A DNA stretch of 64,000 bases from Aquiluna sp. (GCA_029241985.1 JAQWUU010000029.1:1-64000), one strand, 5' to 3'; shown: positions 30,651-41,658, counted from the first letter of the stretch. Program-made: numbers and translations. The notes: generated from the letters alone by a model not told the origin.

Positions 30651-31430
30651 TTGAAGCGTCCAGAACGCGAACTGCTGGGGCAAGAAAAAAGACGGCTGCG
30701 CGGCGCCAAGCCATCCGCAGCACTTGCGCGAACGCGACTTGGCCAATTCGGGGTTTGGGGTCGAATCCTTGCGGTTTTTGGGCCAATTTCGTTGACCGCG
30801 ATAGTTCTAGCCAGCTTCTTAACGCCGATGCTGGCGGTCGAGAAAATTCATTTTGTTGGAAATGAACGCATCCCGAGTGATGAACTCGAATCAGCGCTGG
30901 AATCGCTTTATAAGCGGCCAATGACCACAATCAATGATGATGAGGTCGCTTTACTGCTCGGCGATTTCCCACTCATTGAGACTTTCGCAACGCAGGCCGA
31001 GCCCCCTCACACATTCAGAGTAAGCATTCGAGAGCGTCAGCCTATTCTCATTCTTGTTAGGCAGGGAAAGAACTTTCTCTATGACGCCGCAGGGGTACAA
31101 ATTGCAGCGACCGATGAAATAGCAAATTACCCATTCGTGGTCTTTGCAGGGAATCCGATAGAGAATCCAAAGTATGCAACCGCGGTTGATTTACTGCTTT
31201 CGCTTCCGCTGGAAACATACAGCCAGGTGTTTTCAGTCGAGGTTTCAGAGGCCATGACTGTCAAATTGGTGCTTAGAGAATCAAACCTAAATGTGTTGTG
31301 GGGCTCCACCGATGAGGGGCTTTTGAAGTCCGAGGTCTTGGCTTCACTTCTTGGAACTGGATTAGAAAACGCGCTCACGATCGACGTAAGCTCGCCCAAT
31401 GCGCCAGTTGTGCAGTACCCAAACTCATAA
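30651..31430 (+). CDS. ftsQ: cell division protein FtsQ
   Basis: TM segment followed by a POTRA-like region (VEKIHFVGNERIPSDELESAL), position murC-ftsQ-ftsZ. Confidence 0.88.
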   Translation: MKRPERELLGQEKRRLRGAKPSAALARTRLGQFGVWGRILAVFGPISLTAIVLASFLTPMLAVEKIHFVGNERIPSDELESALESLYKRPMTTINDDEVALLLGDFPLIETFATQAEPPHTFRVSIRERQPILILVRQGKNFLYDAAGVQIAATDEIANYPFVVFAGNPIENPKYATAVDLLLSLPLETYSQVFSVEVSEAMTVKLVLRESNLNVLWGSTDEGLLKSEVLASLLGTGLENALTIDVSSPNAPVVQYPNS

Positions 31431-31449
31431 TCGCCGATTCGTTTGCGAC

Positions 31450-31544
31450 ACGCCCAAGAGCTTGGGGCGTATTCGTTGGTTTCGCGCCTAATTTCTAGGC
31501 GCAAATCGAATACTCGTTGAAAAGCTAAGCCTCAGCCTTAGCTT
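31450..31544 (+). promoter_or_regulatory. three tandem hairpins in the ftsQ-ftsZ intergenic region
   Basis: ACGCCC...GGGCGT (31450-31470); GCGCCTA-ATTTC-TAGGCGC (31484-31502); AAGCTAAG-CCTCAGC-CTTAGCTT (31522-31544). Confidence 0.6.
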
Positions 31545-31569
31545 GAGACTTTTTCACAAGGAGGCAACC

Positions 31570-32760
31570 GTGTCACAAACCCCGAATTACCAGGCAGTCA
31601 TAAAGGTCGTTGGCGTCGGAGGCGGAGGCGTGAACGCGCTAAATCGCATGGTTCAGTCCGGCCTGCGAGGCGTTGAGTTCGTTGCAATAAACACCGATGC
31701 TCAAGCGCTTTTGATGAGTGACGCGGATGTCAAGCTAGACATTGGCCGCGACATAACACGGGGCCTAGGAGCGGGCGCAGACCCTGAGGTCGGCAGGCGA
31801 GCAGCCGAGGAGCACGAGGGAGAGATTGAAGCAGCCTTGAAGGGTGCTGACATGGTATTCGTGACCGCAGGAGAAGGTGGCGGAACTGGAACCGGCGGAG
31901 CGCCGGTTGTGGCCAGAATTGCCAAGCGCTTGGGCGCTCTGACTGTTGGTGTAGTGACACGCCCATTTAATTTTGAAGGTAAGCGCAGGGCTGTTCAGGC
32001 AGACGAGGGAATCAGCTCACTTCGCGAAGAGGTGGACACTCTGATTGTTGTTCCGAACCAGCGCTTACTCGAGATGGCAAATAAGAAGATTTCCGCACTG
32101 GAAGCTTTCATGACCGCTGACGATGTTCTGCGTGCCGGAGTGCAGGGCATCAGCGATCTAATCGTGGTTCCCGGACTAATCAACCTTGACTTCAATGACG
32201 TCAAGTCGGTTATGCAAGGTGCCGGAAGTGCACTTATGGGCATCGGTACTGCCAAAGGTGAAGACCGTGCAGTCAGAGCCGCAGAGATTGCTGTTTCCTC
32301 TCCATTGCTCGAAGCCACGATTGAAGGAGCTCACGGTGTGTTGCTTCTGGTTCAGGGAGCCTCTGACTTGGGTCTGCATGAGATCGATGATGCCGCTCGC
32401 CTGGTACAGGAGGCAGTCCACCCTGAGGCAAACATCATATTTGGTGCCACGATCGAAGATACTCTTGGCGACGAGGTGAGAATCACGGTTATCGCAGCTG
32501 GATTTGACGGCGGAGAGCCCAAGTATCGGAAGTTCGAAGCTAGCGCACTGGGCGTCGCGGCACTCGCGGCAGTCACCGAAACTGCTAACTCCGCCCCAGA
32601 ATCTTTGGACCCAGCGTTCGATGCAACCGTTTCTCCTGAAGAGATAGATGTTCCAAGCTTTGTAGCCGAAGACGCCGAAGATTCTGAAGAACTGAAAGAA
32701 AAGGTTTCAGCTCCTGGCTTCTTTGGTGACGACTTGGATTTGCCTGAATTTTTCCGTTGA
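31570..32760 (+). CDS. ftsZ: cell division protein FtsZ
   Basis: [14 protein letters not shown], tubulin signature [14 protein letters not shown] start at 31570 with strong SD aaggagg. Confidence 0.97.
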   Translation: MSQTPNYQAVIKVVGVGGGGVNALNRMVQSGLRGVEFVAINTDAQALLMSDADVKLDIGRDITRGLGAGADPEVGRRAAEEHEGEIEAALKGADMVFVTAGEGGGTGTGGAPVVARIAKRLGALTVGVVTRPFNFEGKRRAVQADEGISSLREEVDTLIVVPNQRLLEMANKKISALEAFMTADDVLRAGVQGISDLIVVPGLINLDFNDVKSVMQGAGSALMGIGTAKGEDRAVRAAEIAVSSPLLEATIEGAHGVLLLVQGASDLGLHEIDDAARLVQEAVHPEANIIFGATIEDTLGDEVRITVIAAGFDGGEPKYRKFEASALGVAALAAVTETANSAPESLDPAFDATVSPEEIDVPSFVAEDAEDSEELKEKVSAPGFFGDDLDLPEFFR

Positions 32761-33449
32761 TTTCGCTTGAGTCCCGCTATCAGGAGGTCCTGGACCGCGT
32801 AAACGCGGCGACGAAAGCATCGGGGCGTGAACTTACTGAAGTTGAACTTGTGGTTATCACTAAGACCCATCCAGCAAGCGTCGTAGCTGAGCTGATGGAT
32901 CTCGGTCACAGGGTTTTTGGTGAAAATAAGGACCAGGAAGCAAAGCCAAAAGCGTTAGCCGTGGCCGAGCTAAGGCCTGAATCGAAGGCGAGCTGGCATT
33001 TTGTCGGGCAATTGCAGTCGAATAAGGCGAAGAGCGTGCTTTCCTATGCCACTGCAATTCACTCCCTGGATCGGGCAAGTTTGCTCAAGGAGCTTGCCAA
33101 GCAGCTTTCCGCAGCGGATTCTCAGGTCTCAGGCTTTATCGAACTCAACTTGACGGACGACCCGAATCGAGGAGGCGTTGCACCAGAATCCCTTGCGATG
33201 CTTGCTGACAAGGCAGCAGAAGTTGACGGACTCTCGATACTTGGAGTCATGGCGGTTGCCGGTTTGGATGTCGATCCTCGGGTGGATTTTGCCAGGGCAA
33301 TGCGCGCAAGCGCTGAACTTCAGAAATTGTTGCCCACGGCCACTGCGGTTTCTATGGGCATGAGCGCTGATTATGAACTTGCAATCGAAATGGGAGCGAC
33401 ACACGTCCGTGTTGGTAGCGCAATTACCGGCCCCAGGGGAAACAACTAA
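32757..33449 (+). CDS. yggS: YggS family pyridoxal phosphate homeostasis protein
   Basis: [74 protein letters not shown]. Confidence 0.94.
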   Translation: MISLESRYQEVLDRVNAATKASGRELTEVELVVITKTHPASVVAELMDLGHRVFGENKDQEAKPKALAVAELRPESKASWHFVGQLQSNKAKSVLSYATAIHSLDRASLLKELAKQLSAADSQVSGFIELNLTDDPNRGGVAPESLAMLADKAAEVDGLSILGVMAVAGLDVDPRVDFARAMRASAELQKLLPTATAVSMGMSADYELAIEMGATHVRVGSAITGPRGNN

Positions 33450-33479
33450 TAGTCTTTGACCAACAAACTAGGAGTAAAA

Positions 33480-33869
33480 ATGGGCATCGTTAGTTCGACA
33501 ATGAATTATTTTGGTTTTGGAAGCTCAGAAACGGCTAAGTCTGAACCGGCCAAGCCACGTTCCAGTGCCCCTAGGCCTAGAAGGTCATCGGACATGTCTG
33601 AAATCGTCACGCTAGAGCCCAAGTCTTATGCCGACGCCAAAGAGGTAGCTTCTCACTTTCGAACTGGCGTCCCAGTCATCGTGAACATCGGCGATCTGAG
33701 CGAGGCTGACGCAAAGCGCATCGTTGATTTCATGCTTGGATTGAAAGAGGGCCTTGAGGGTCACCTCAGGAGGGTTACAGCGAAAGTCTTCTTGCTGAGC
33801 CCTTCACATGTCTCAGTCTCAGACTCTGATTCTGAGCTTGAAGACGTCGATACCGAAGGCATTAGTTAG
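33480..33869 (+). CDS. sepF: cell division protein SepF
   Basis: MGIVSSTMNYFGFG N-terminal segment; PKSYADAKEVASHFRTGVPVIVNIGDLSEADAKRIVDFMLGLKEGLEGHLRRVTAKVFLLSP. Confidence 0.94.
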   Translation: MGIVSSTMNYFGFGSSETAKSEPAKPRSSAPRPRRSSDMSEIVTLEPKSYADAKEVASHFRTGVPVIVNIGDLSEADAKRIVDFMLGLKEGLEGHLRRVTAKVFLLSPSHVSVSDSDSELEDVDTEGIS

Positions 33870-33873
33870 TTAT

Positions 33874-34158
33874 ATGTCGATTATTGGTCTGGCTCTTTAT
33901 TGGGTGCTTCAGCTTTTCTTCTACGCAATGATTATCCGATTCATCGCGGAGCTTGTCATGAGCGTCAACCGCGGATGGAAGCCAAAGGGCTTGCTGTTGC
34001 CAGTTTTTGACATCTGCTACACCGTAACCGACCCACCGTTGAAGATTTTGCGGCGCTATATTCCGCCACTTCGACTCGGCCCGATAGCTTTGGATTTAGC
34101 CTGGACCGTCTTGTTAATTGCGGTCCTTATTTTGCAGAGCTTTGCGCGTGGGCTGTAA
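33874..34158 (+). CDS. YggT family membrane protein
   Basis: About 94 aa, two TM segments, YTVTDPPLKILRRYIPPLRLGPIALDLAWTVLLIAV; position sepF-yggT-divIVA. Confidence 0.92.
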   Translation: MSIIGLALYWVLQLFFYAMIIRFIAELVMSVNRGWKPKGLLLPVFDICYTVTDPPLKILRRYIPPLRLGPIALDLAWTVLLIAVLILQSFARGL

Positions 34159-34210
34159 CTGCGAATAACATAGGGACCGAGCTCCAAAAAAAACTTAGAA
34201 GAGGTAAAGC

Positions 34211-34861
34211 ATGGCGATGTCGCCCGAGGATATTCTCAGCAAGCGGTTTCTCACAACAAAATTCCGCGAGGGCTATGACCAAGATGAGGTTGACGACTTC
34301 CTAGACGAGGTTGTCCTTGAGTTCCGACGCGTTCTTTCTGAGAATCAAGACCTCAAGTCCGACGGCAGTTCACCACTGGAGGCGCTGTCTAACCCGTCTC
34401 GAGCAGCAGACTTCCCCGTGGCAAGCGACGTTGTGGATACTGGCGCGCTCGAGGGCACAGACTCCTCTAAGAGCATTATTGAGCTTGCTCAGAAGCTCCA
34501 CGAAGACCACGTTCGTGACGGTCAAGTAAAGCGGGACCAATTAGTCCGTGATGGCCAGGAACAGGCTGCACGGCTCATTCGTGATGCAGAAGCAGAGTCG
34601 CGAGAGATAAACGGGAAGCTCGAGCTTGAAAAAAAGCAGATTCTCGAAAAGATAGAAGAACTTAAGTTGTTCGAATCTGAGTATCGCGAAAAGCTTCGTC
34701 ACTACATTGAGGACCAATTGGCGACATTGGAAATAGAAGGAGTTTCGGCACCGGCAATTGATAACGATGTTTCAGCCGAAATTCCAACAGTGAGTTCTTC
34801 TGGGGAACCTTTGACTGACTTTGACCTACCTGAAACTGATCCCGAGGGTGCCAAAAACTAA
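34211..34861 (+). CDS. divIVA: DivIVA/Wag31 cell-pole protein
   Basis: SPEDILSKRFLTTKFREGYDQDEVDDFLDEVVLEFRRVLSEN followed by coiled coil. Confidence 0.94.
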   Translation: MAMSPEDILSKRFLTTKFREGYDQDEVDDFLDEVVLEFRRVLSENQDLKSDGSSPLEALSNPSRAADFPVASDVVDTGALEGTDSSKSIIELAQKLHEDHVRDGQVKRDQLVRDGQEQAARLIRDAEAESREINGKLELEKKQILEKIEELKLFESEYREKLRHYIEDQLATLEIEGVSAPAIDNDVSAEIPTVSSSGEPLTDFDLPETDPEGAKN

Positions 34862-35348
34862 GGGCGGCGCCAAGCGAGTACTGCTCTACCTTGGTACCGC
34901 AGTTGCAGTAGTGGTAGTCGACCAGCTAACGAAATTCTGGGCTGAAGCTAACTTGACTGCGCAGTCGGTTCCTGTCCTCGGAGAAATTCTAAGGTTTCGG
35001 CTGGCTTATAACGATGCTGCAGCATTTTCACTTGGAGTTGGTTCCACATGGGTATTGAGCCTTATTTCGATTGCCGCCACCATCGCACTTTTGATCTACG
35101 GACCAAGGGTTAAGACCGGTTATTGGGCGGTAATAGCCGGATTTGTGCTCGGGGGAGCAGCTGGCAATGGAATCGACAGGGTCTTCAAGGACCCCAGCTT
35201 TATGAACGGACACGTTGTGGACTTCATTCAGATTCCATACAATTTTCCAATCTTCAATCTGGCCGATAGCTTTCTAGTCATTGGTGTGATTCTTGCAGTT
35301 GTCCAGACGGCTCGTGGGGATGAGATCGGTGGCGGGCGTGCAGCCTAA
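34821..35348 (+). CDS. lspA: lipoprotein signal peptidase (signal peptidase II)
   Basis: VVVDQLTKFWAEANL, GNGIDRVFKDPSFMNGHVVDFI, FNLADSFLVIG; exact start uncertain. Confidence 0.94.
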   Translation: MTYLKLIPRVPKTKGGAKRVLLYLGTAVAVVVVDQLTKFWAEANLTAQSVPVLGEILRFRLAYNDAAAFSLGVGSTWVLSLISIAATIALLIYGPRVKTGYWAVIAGFVLGGAAGNGIDRVFKDPSFMNGHVVDFIQIPYNFPIFNLADSFLVIGVILAVVQTARGDEIGGGRAA

Positions 35349-35349
35349 A

Positions 35350-36273
35350 ATGCTTCCGGTTCCTCCAGACATGGCGGGCCTTCGAGCGGACGCTGGCATA
35401 GCAAAGATGCTTGGTTTATCAAGAACCCAGGTTGCCGAACTCATACAATCGGGCTCAGTTTCGCAAAATGGCCAACCTGTTGGAAAGTCTGACAGGCTAA
35501 TCGACGGTGCTCTGGTTGAGGTTCTCTTGATCGAGACGAGGGCAAATATCGAGGTCAGTGCCGAGGATGTTGCGTCTCTAAAAATTGTTTTCCAAGATGA
35601 GCACATCATTGTCATCGACAAGCCTTCGGGTGTCGTATCTCATCCTTCGCAAGGATTTCTAGGTCCGTCTGTTCCGGGCGTTCTGTTGGCAAGAGGAATA
35701 CAACTAACAACCTCCGGAGCCCAGGAGCGACAGGGCATTGTCCAGCGCCTAGACGTCGGTACCAGTGGGCTCATGGTTCTGGCTAAGTCAGAGGCTGCTT
35801 ACTCCAACTTGAAGCAGGCATTTCGAGATCGGGTGGTCAAGAAGACTTACCACGCTCTGGTTCAAGGTCACCCTGATCCTTCAGCTGGCACGATTGACAC
35901 TCCAATTGCCAGGAGTACGAAGCATGACTATAAGTTCACCATTTCTCCCGATGGCAAGGCGGCCGTCACGCATTATGACACGCTGGAAATGCTTCCTGCA
36001 GCGGCGTTGGTGCAGGTGGGGCTAGAAACGGGTAGAACTCATCAAATTCGGGTTCATTTCGCCCACTTTAGGCATCCGCTGGTGGGTGACCCACTCTACG
36101 GAGCTGACCCAAAATTGGCCAGGGCCCTTGATCTAGATCGCCAGTGGCTCCACGCTAAGAAATTGGGCTTTGAGCATCCGATTTCAGGTGAATTTGTTGA
36201 GTTTGAGTCTGATTATCCTTTGGATTTAGAAATCGCCCTCAATCGCCTTCGTGAAGTGAACTTTCGCCTCTAA
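35350..36273 (+). CDS. RluA/RluD family pseudouridine synthase
   Basis: S4-like N-terminus; VIDKPSGVVSHPS, QRLDVGTSGLMVLAKSEAAY, GRTHQIRVHF; ATG at 35350. Confidence 0.94.
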   Translation: MLPVPPDMAGLRADAGIAKMLGLSRTQVAELIQSGSVSQNGQPVGKSDRLIDGALVEVLLIETRANIEVSAEDVASLKIVFQDEHIIVIDKPSGVVSHPSQGFLGPSVPGVLLARGIQLTTSGAQERQGIVQRLDVGTSGLMVLAKSEAAYSNLKQAFRDRVVKKTYHALVQGHPDPSAGTIDTPIARSTKHDYKFTISPDGKAAVTHYDTLEMLPAAALVQVGLETGRTHQIRVHFAHFRHPLVGDPLYGADPKLARALDLDRQWLHAKKLGFEHPISGEFVEFESDYPLDLEIALNRLREVNFRL

Positions 36274-36299
36274 CATAGGGGTTCTAAGAAAGGTGAGGT

Positions 36300-39200
36300 A
36301 TGTCTGATAAGTCATTCGTTCACCTTCATAACCACTCCGAGTACTCGATGCTGGATGGCGCGGCAAGAATCAAGCAGCTAGTTGCCAAGGCAGCTGAAAT
36401 GGAAATGCCGGCAATTGCGATAACAGACCATGGGAATAGCCATGGAGCGTATGAGTTCTGGAAACAGGCCACAGCACACAACATCAAGCCGATTATCGGT
36501 ATTGAGGCCTATTTGGCTCCCGGCAGCAGGAAAGATAAAACTAGGGTTCGCTGGGGCGATGGTGGTGGTGATGATGTTTCCGGTGGAGGTGCGTATAGCC
36601 ATCTAACTATGTGGGCCACAAACAACGATTCGATGCAAAACCTCTTTCGGCTTTCCTCAGAGGCGTATCTGTCCGGCTACTACTTCAAGCCGCGCATGGA
36701 CCGTGAGCTTCTTTCACGGTATGGACAAGGGCTAATTGCGTCGACGGGCTGCCCCGGAGGCGAGGTTCAGACTAGGTTGCGTCTTGGTCAGTACAAGGAA
36801 GCACTAGAAACTGCTTCTGAATTCAGGGACATCTTTGGCAAGGGTAATTATTTTGTTGAAGTTATGGACCATGGATTGGAAATTGAAAAGCGAGTTCGGG
36901 ATGACCTGCTCCGGCTCGCGAAGGACCTCGATTTGCCGCTGGTGGCAACAAACGATCTTCACTACACCGAGAAAGAAGACTCAGTCGCCCACGATGCTTT
37001 GCTGTGTGTCCAGGTTGGCTCAAACCTCGATGATCCAAATCGATTCAAGTTCGAATCACAGGAGTATTACCTGAAGTCTGCCAAGCAGATGCGCGACCTA
37101 TTTTCAGAAATTCCAGAGGCAGCAGACAACACTCTGTTGATCGCCGAGCGAAGTGAAGTCAATTTTGCAAAGCGCGACCTCATGCCAAGGTTCCCAGTCC
37201 CAGAGGGTGAGACCGAAGCAAACCTCTTTGAGCGCGAGGTTTGGGAGGGCATGAGTCAACGGTTTCCCAACGGTTACTCCGATGATCACAAACGGCAAGC
37301 CGCCTATGAAATTGATGTCATTAAGACCATGGGGTTTCCAGGCTATTTCTTGGTGGTCTCTGACTTCATCAGGTGGGCCCGCAAGCAGGGGATCCGAGTC
37401 GGGCCCGGCAGGGGCTCTGCCGCAGGCTCTGTTGCCTCTTACGCGCTTGGAATCACGGAACTTGACCCATTAGAGCATGACCTAATTTTTGAACGCTTCT
37501 TGAACCCTGAGCGCCTTTCAATGCCAGATATTGATGTTGACTTTGACGATCGACGGAGGCCTGAGGTTATTCGTTACGTCACCGAGAAATATGGCGACGA
37601 CCGAGTTGCACAAATTGTGACCTTTGGCACCATCAAGGCAAAGCAGGCCCTAAAGGACGCCGCACGAGTTATGGCTCTGCCATATTCGGTTGGCGAGAGA
37701 TTAACCAAGGCGATGCCACCCATGGTGCTTGGTCGCGACATAGCACTTGGAGATTTAGTTGATCCTAAATCTGAGCGCTACTCTGAGGCCGCTGAGTTTC
37801 GGGAAATCATCGAAACTGACTCTCAAAGTCAAGAGGTCTTCAAGCTAGCCCGAGGACTAGAGTCCCTCAAGCGCCAATGGGGAGTTCACGCCGCAGGTGT
37901 GATCATGTCAGCAGAGCCGCTGATGGACGTCATCCCAATCATGAAGCGTGAAGAGGATGGCGCAATTATCACTCAGTTTGACCAGCCTCCCTGCGAGGAG
38001 CTCGGTCTTCTCAAAATGGATTTTCTGGGCCTTCGGAACTTGACTGTGATTGACGATGCGCTGCAAAACATTCTCCAAAACCGCGGTGAGACTGTGGTTT
38101 TGGAAGGTTTAGATATGAACCAAGACCAGAATACGTTCGACTTGCTGTCTCGCGGCGACACACTCGGCGTCTTTCAGCTAGACAGCGACAACATGCGCTC
38201 ACTCCTGAGACTCCTAAAGCCATCAGAATTCGAGCATATTTCGGCTGTTATCGCGCTCTACCGGCCGGGACCCATGGGTATGAACTCTCACACCAACTAC
38301 GCCCAACGCAAAAATGGGCTGCAGGAAATTGAAGGAGTCCACCCTGAGCTGGCCGGACCGCTGGAGGAGATTTTGGGTCCAACCTACGGCTTGATCGTCT
38401 ATCAGGAGCAGGTAATGGCCGCCGCGCAGAAAGTTGCCGGATATTCGCTGGGACAAGCTGACCTTCTCCGACGTGCGATGGGAAAGAAGAAACCGGAAGA
38501 GCTAGAAAAACAGTTTGAAATTTTCAGCAATGGTATGAAGGAAAACAAGTTTTCGGACGCGGCAGTAACTGCGCTGTGGGACACGCTTCTTCCGTTCGCG
38601 GATTACGCCTTCAACAAGGCACACTCTGCAGGTTATGGCGTGCTTTCCTATTGGACCGGATATCTAAAGGCAAACTACCCAGCTGAGTTCATGGCTGCTC
38701 TGCTTACTTCGGTTGGAGACTCCAAAGACAAACTTGCCATCTACTTGAATGAGTGCCGAAGGATGGGCATCCAGGTGCTCCCGCCGGACGTGAACGAGTC
38801 AATTGGGGTCTTCGCAGCTGTTGGCGAGAGTATTCGATTTGGGCTTGAAGCGGTTCGAAATGTCGGTCACAACGTTGTTGCTTCAATAATTCAGGCCAGA
38901 ACCGATGAGCAATTTACTAGCTTCGATGATTTCCTCACGAGAGTAGGGCAGCAGGCGGCAACGCGCAGAGTTGTGGAGTCCTTGATAAAGGCCGGTGCCT
39001 TCGACACTCTCGGCCACACCAGACGTTCATTAATGGCCATTTTTGAAGAGGCAATTGAAACGGCGACAGTTAAGCGCAAGCAAACAGCCAATGGCCAGGT
39101 TGATTTGTTTGGGGGAGTGCTTGACGATGATCCTTCGGTAGTTCAAGTTCCAGGACTACCAGAATGGACAAAGCGCGACCTGTTAGCACATGAACGAGAG

Positions 39201-39791
39201 ATGCTCGGGCTCTACGTTTCTGACCACCCGCTGGCAGGGCAGGAGTCCCTGCTAATGCGACACAGCGACATGGGAACAATTGCGCTCAAGGAAAGTGATA
39301 TCCAAGACGGCGAAACTGTAACTTTGGCCGGATTGATCACGCAGGTTCAGCATAAAGTTGCCCGCTCCAGTGGAAACCAATACGGCCAGATCACTTTGGA
39401 AGATTTCTCGGGGGAAATCAACATCATGTTTATGGGTAAAACCTACTTGGCAAACAAAGAACTGTTGATGGCCGACCAAACTGTTTCTGTCAGGGGTCGA
39501 ATATCTAGGCGTGATGAAGAGATCATGCTTCAGGCCTACTCAATCGATGTTTTGGACTCGGGACGCGAAGACGGTGGGGTTCTGAAGCTAAGAATCTTGG
39601 AAAGCCTTGCAACTAAAGAGCGCCTAACAAAGCTGGGTGCGATTCTCGATGCAAATCCAGGACCCTGTGAAGTTCAGGTAAGGCTTGTCGGTTCGACGGA
39701 CCGCCACTTTATGCTTCCACAACGGGTTGCGGTTGGTCATGATTTGTTTGGTGAGCTGAAAGCTCTGCTCGGGACTGACGCCGTCAGCTAG
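36300..39791 (+). CDS. dnaE: DNA polymerase III subunit alpha
   Basis: 1163 aa; PHP domain FVHLHNHSEYSMLDGAARI, GPGRGSAAGSVASYALGIT, PDIDVDFDDRRR. Confidence 0.97.
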   Translation: MSDKSFVHLHNHSEYSMLDGAARIKQLVAKAAEMEMPAIAITDHGNSHGAYEFWKQATAHNIKPIIGIEAYLAPGSRKDKTRVRWGDGGGDDVSGGGAYSHLTMWATNNDSMQNLFRLSSEAYLSGYYFKPRMDRELLSRYGQGLIASTGCPGGEVQTRLRLGQYKEALETASEFRDIFGKGNYFVEVMDHGLEIEKRVRDDLLRLAKDLDLPLVATNDLHYTEKEDSVAHDALLCVQVGSNLDDPNRFKFESQEYYLKSAKQMRDLFSEIPEAADNTLLIAERSEVNFAKRDLMPRFPVPEGETEANLFEREVWEGMSQRFPNGYSDDHKRQAAYEIDVIKTMGFPGYFLVVSDFIRWARKQGIRVGPGRGSAAGSVASYALGITELDPLEHDLIFERFLNPERLSMPDIDVDFDDRRRPEVIRYVTEKYGDDRVAQIVTFGTIKAKQALKDAARVMALPYSVGERLTKAMPPMVLGRDIALGDLVDPKSERYSEAAEFREIIETDSQSQEVFKLARGLESLKRQWGVHAAGVIMSAEPLMDVIPIMKREEDGAIITQFDQPPCEELGLLKMDFLGLRNLTVIDDALQNILQNRGETVVLEGLDMNQDQNTFDLLSRGDTLGVFQLDSDNMRSLLRLLKPSEFEHISAVIALYRPGPMGMNSHTNYAQRKNGLQEIEGVHPELAGPLEEILGPTYGLIVYQEQVMAAAQKVAGYSLGQADLLRRAMGKKKPEELEKQFEIFSNGMKENKFSDAAVTALWDTLLPFADYAFNKAHSAGYGVLSYWTGYLKANYPAEFMAALLTSVGDSKDKLAIYLNECRRMGIQVLPPDVNESIGVFAAVGESIRFGLEAVRNVGHNVVASIIQARTDEQFTSFDDFLTRVGQQAATRRVVESLIKAGAFDTLGHTRRSLMAIFEEAIETATVKRKQTANGQVDLFGGVLDDDPSVVQVPGLPEWTKRDLLAHEREMLGLYVSDHPLAGQESLLMRHSDMGTIALKESDIQDGETVTLAGLITQVQHKVARSSGNQYGQITLEDFSGEINIMFMGKTYLANKELLMADQTVSVRGRISRRDEEIMLQAYSIDVLDSGREDGGVLKLRILESLATKERLTKLGAILDANPGPCEVQVRLVGSTDRHFMLPQRVAVGHDLFGELKALLGTDAVS

Positions 39792-40312
39792 AAATTATCT
39801 ATGAGCCTGTCGCCAACGGTGTGATAGCCCCTTTGGAAGTAAACCAGTGGCTCTTTGGGTGATCGAGTCTGGTGAGCTGATTCGGCGCTGAGAACAACCA
39901 AGGCATTGGCTTCAACTTCGATTTTGTTGACAACCCTGGCCAACAGCACCGAAGAGGCATCCAAGAAAATAGGTGTTGATTCAGGTCCGATCCCAAAATC
40001 GTTATCGGCAAATCGCCCCTCTTTGCCTGCGGCTAGTTTCTGTGCCAGTGCCAAGTTGTCGGCATCAAGGGTGTGAATCGCAAGCAGCTTGCCCGGCCTT
40101 ACATGCTGGTAGGTAGAGGCACCCTGAGCAATGTTTAGTGATACCAGCGGAGGGACAGAGCCCAGTGAGGTGACTGAAGAGGCTGTGAAACCAATCGGGT
40201 TTCCCTCTGCATCAGTTGAGGTCACGATGGAGATTCCGGTTGCATGGTTTCTGAAAACAGCTTTCAATGCTTCGCTGCCAGTTAGGTCAAAGTAGTCAGT
40301 GTCAATAGTCAT
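39788..40312 (-). CDS. flavin reductase-like domain protein
   Basis: 174 aa; HATGISIVTSTDAEGNPIGFTASSVTSLGSVPPLVSLNI. Confidence 0.9.
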   Translation of the reverse strand: MTIDTDYFDLTGSEALKAVFRNHATGISIVTSTDAEGNPIGFTASSVTSLGSVPPLVSLNIAQGASTYQHVRPGKLLAIHTLDADNLALAQKLAAGKEGRFADNDFGIGPESTPIFLDASSVLLARVVNKIEVEANALVVLSAESAHQTRSPKEPLVYFQRGYHTVGDRLIDNF

Positions 40313-40359
40313 GTCCAGATAAGGTTAGGGCATCAAAAAATATTTAGCGGGGCCAAAAC

Positions 40360-41658
40360 TTGCGAAAAATTGAATTCTTATCAGCCGTGACACCGTCACA
40401 AGTTGCAAAGCAGTTGCCTCGTGCCCTGGTTTCGATTGATTCAGTCAAGGATTCTGTCTTGCAAATCATCTCCGAAGTGCAAAATGAGTCTCTAACAGCC
40501 CTAAAGCGACATGCACTGAGTTTCGACGGTCTTGAGAACGTTTCCTTTCGCGTTCCGGCGGAGAAGCTAACCCAAGCGTTGGCAGATCTTGATCCAGATT
40601 TACGCAAAGCGATAGAAATTTCAATCGAGCGAGTAAGGAAAGTCTCCATAGCGACAATGCCCAAGAGTGTTTCCGTAGAAGTGACACCCGGCGGCTTTGT
40701 GTCTCAACACTACGTGCCTATCGACTCAGTTGGGCTCTATGCCCCTGGCGGTAAAGCTGTCTACCCGTCGAGTGTGGTCATGAACGTTGTTCCAGCTCAA
40801 GTGGCGAATGTGCCAAGAATAGCGATCACATCTCCTGCACAAGCCAATGGGTTCCCTCACCAAACCGTGATGGCAACCTGCGCCTTGCTGGGTGTTGACG
40901 AGGTCTACTCGATGGGTGGTGCTAGCGCGGTTGCCGCCTACGCCTTTGGAATACCAGAGATTGATCTTGCCCCGGTTCAAATGGTCACTGGTCCCGGGAA
41001 CATTTTTGTGGCTGCTGCAAAAAGGGCTTTGCGCGGGGTTATTGGAATCGATTCGGAGGCCGGTCCAACAGAAATTCTGATACTTGCAGACGCAACGGCT
41101 AACCCAAAGTTCATTGCCGCGGATCTTATTTCTCAGGCCGAACATGATGGGAGTGCTGCGGCAGTGCTGGTGACAGACTCAAAGGACCTTATTGAGGCGG
41201 TCGAGGCCGAGCTTGCAATCCAAATCCCAAAGGCTGCAAATGTAGAGCGCATTCAGGCCTCACTGAATGGAATTCAATCTGCACTGGTGTTGGTCCAAGA
41301 CATTTCTGTAGGAATTGAAATTGCGAATGAATACGCAACTGAGCATTTAGAGATTCAGACCAAGGACCCAGAGGCTGTCGCAAAGCAAATCAAGAATGCG
41401 GGTGCGGTATTCGTGGGCGATTACTCACCTGTCAGCCTGGGTGATTACCTCGCAGGATCCAATCACGTGCTTCCAACGGGTGTTCAGGCTAAGTTCAGCT
41501 CAGGTCTCTCGGTAATGACGTTTCTGCGCAGTCAGCAGCACATCAGCTACTCGAAAGCTGCTCTGTCAGAAACAGCGCCAGCGCTTGAGGTATTCTCAAA
41601 GGCTGAAGGGCTTGAGGCCCACGGCCGAGCTGCAATTATTCGACAAGAGGAGTTCTGA
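40360..41658 (+). CDS. hisD: histidinol dehydrogenase
   Basis: [62 protein letters not shown]. Confidence 0.96.
   Translation: MRKIEFLSAVTPSQVAKQLPRALVSIDSVKDSVLQIISEVQNESLTALKRHALSFDGLENVSFRVPAEKLTQALADLDPDLRKAIEISIERVRKVSIATMPKSVSVEVTPGGFVSQHYVPIDSVGLYAPGGKAVYPSSVVMNVVPAQVANVPRIAITSPAQANGFPHQTVMATCALLGVDEVYSMGGASAVAAYAFGIPEIDLAPVQMVTGPGNIFVAAAKRALRGVIGIDSEAGPTEILILADATANPKFIAADLISQAEHDGSAAAVLVTDSKDLIEAVEAELAIQIPKAANVERIQASLNGIQSALVLVQDISVGIEIANEYATEHLEIQTKDPEAVAKQIKNAGAVFVGDYSPVSLGDYLAGSNHVLPTGVQAKFSSGLSVMTFLRSQQHISYSKAALSETAPALEVFSKAEGLEAHGRAAIIRQEEF

Noticed and set aside
32352-32909. 185 aa antisense ORF over the ftsZ 3' end and yggS start
   Set aside because: Ser/Ala-rich shadow frame of ftsZ; no independent evidence of coding.
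36300-39791. Inteins or domain insertions in dnaE
   Set aside because: The reading frame is continuous with ordinary DnaE length (1163 aa) and no splicing-domain motifs.
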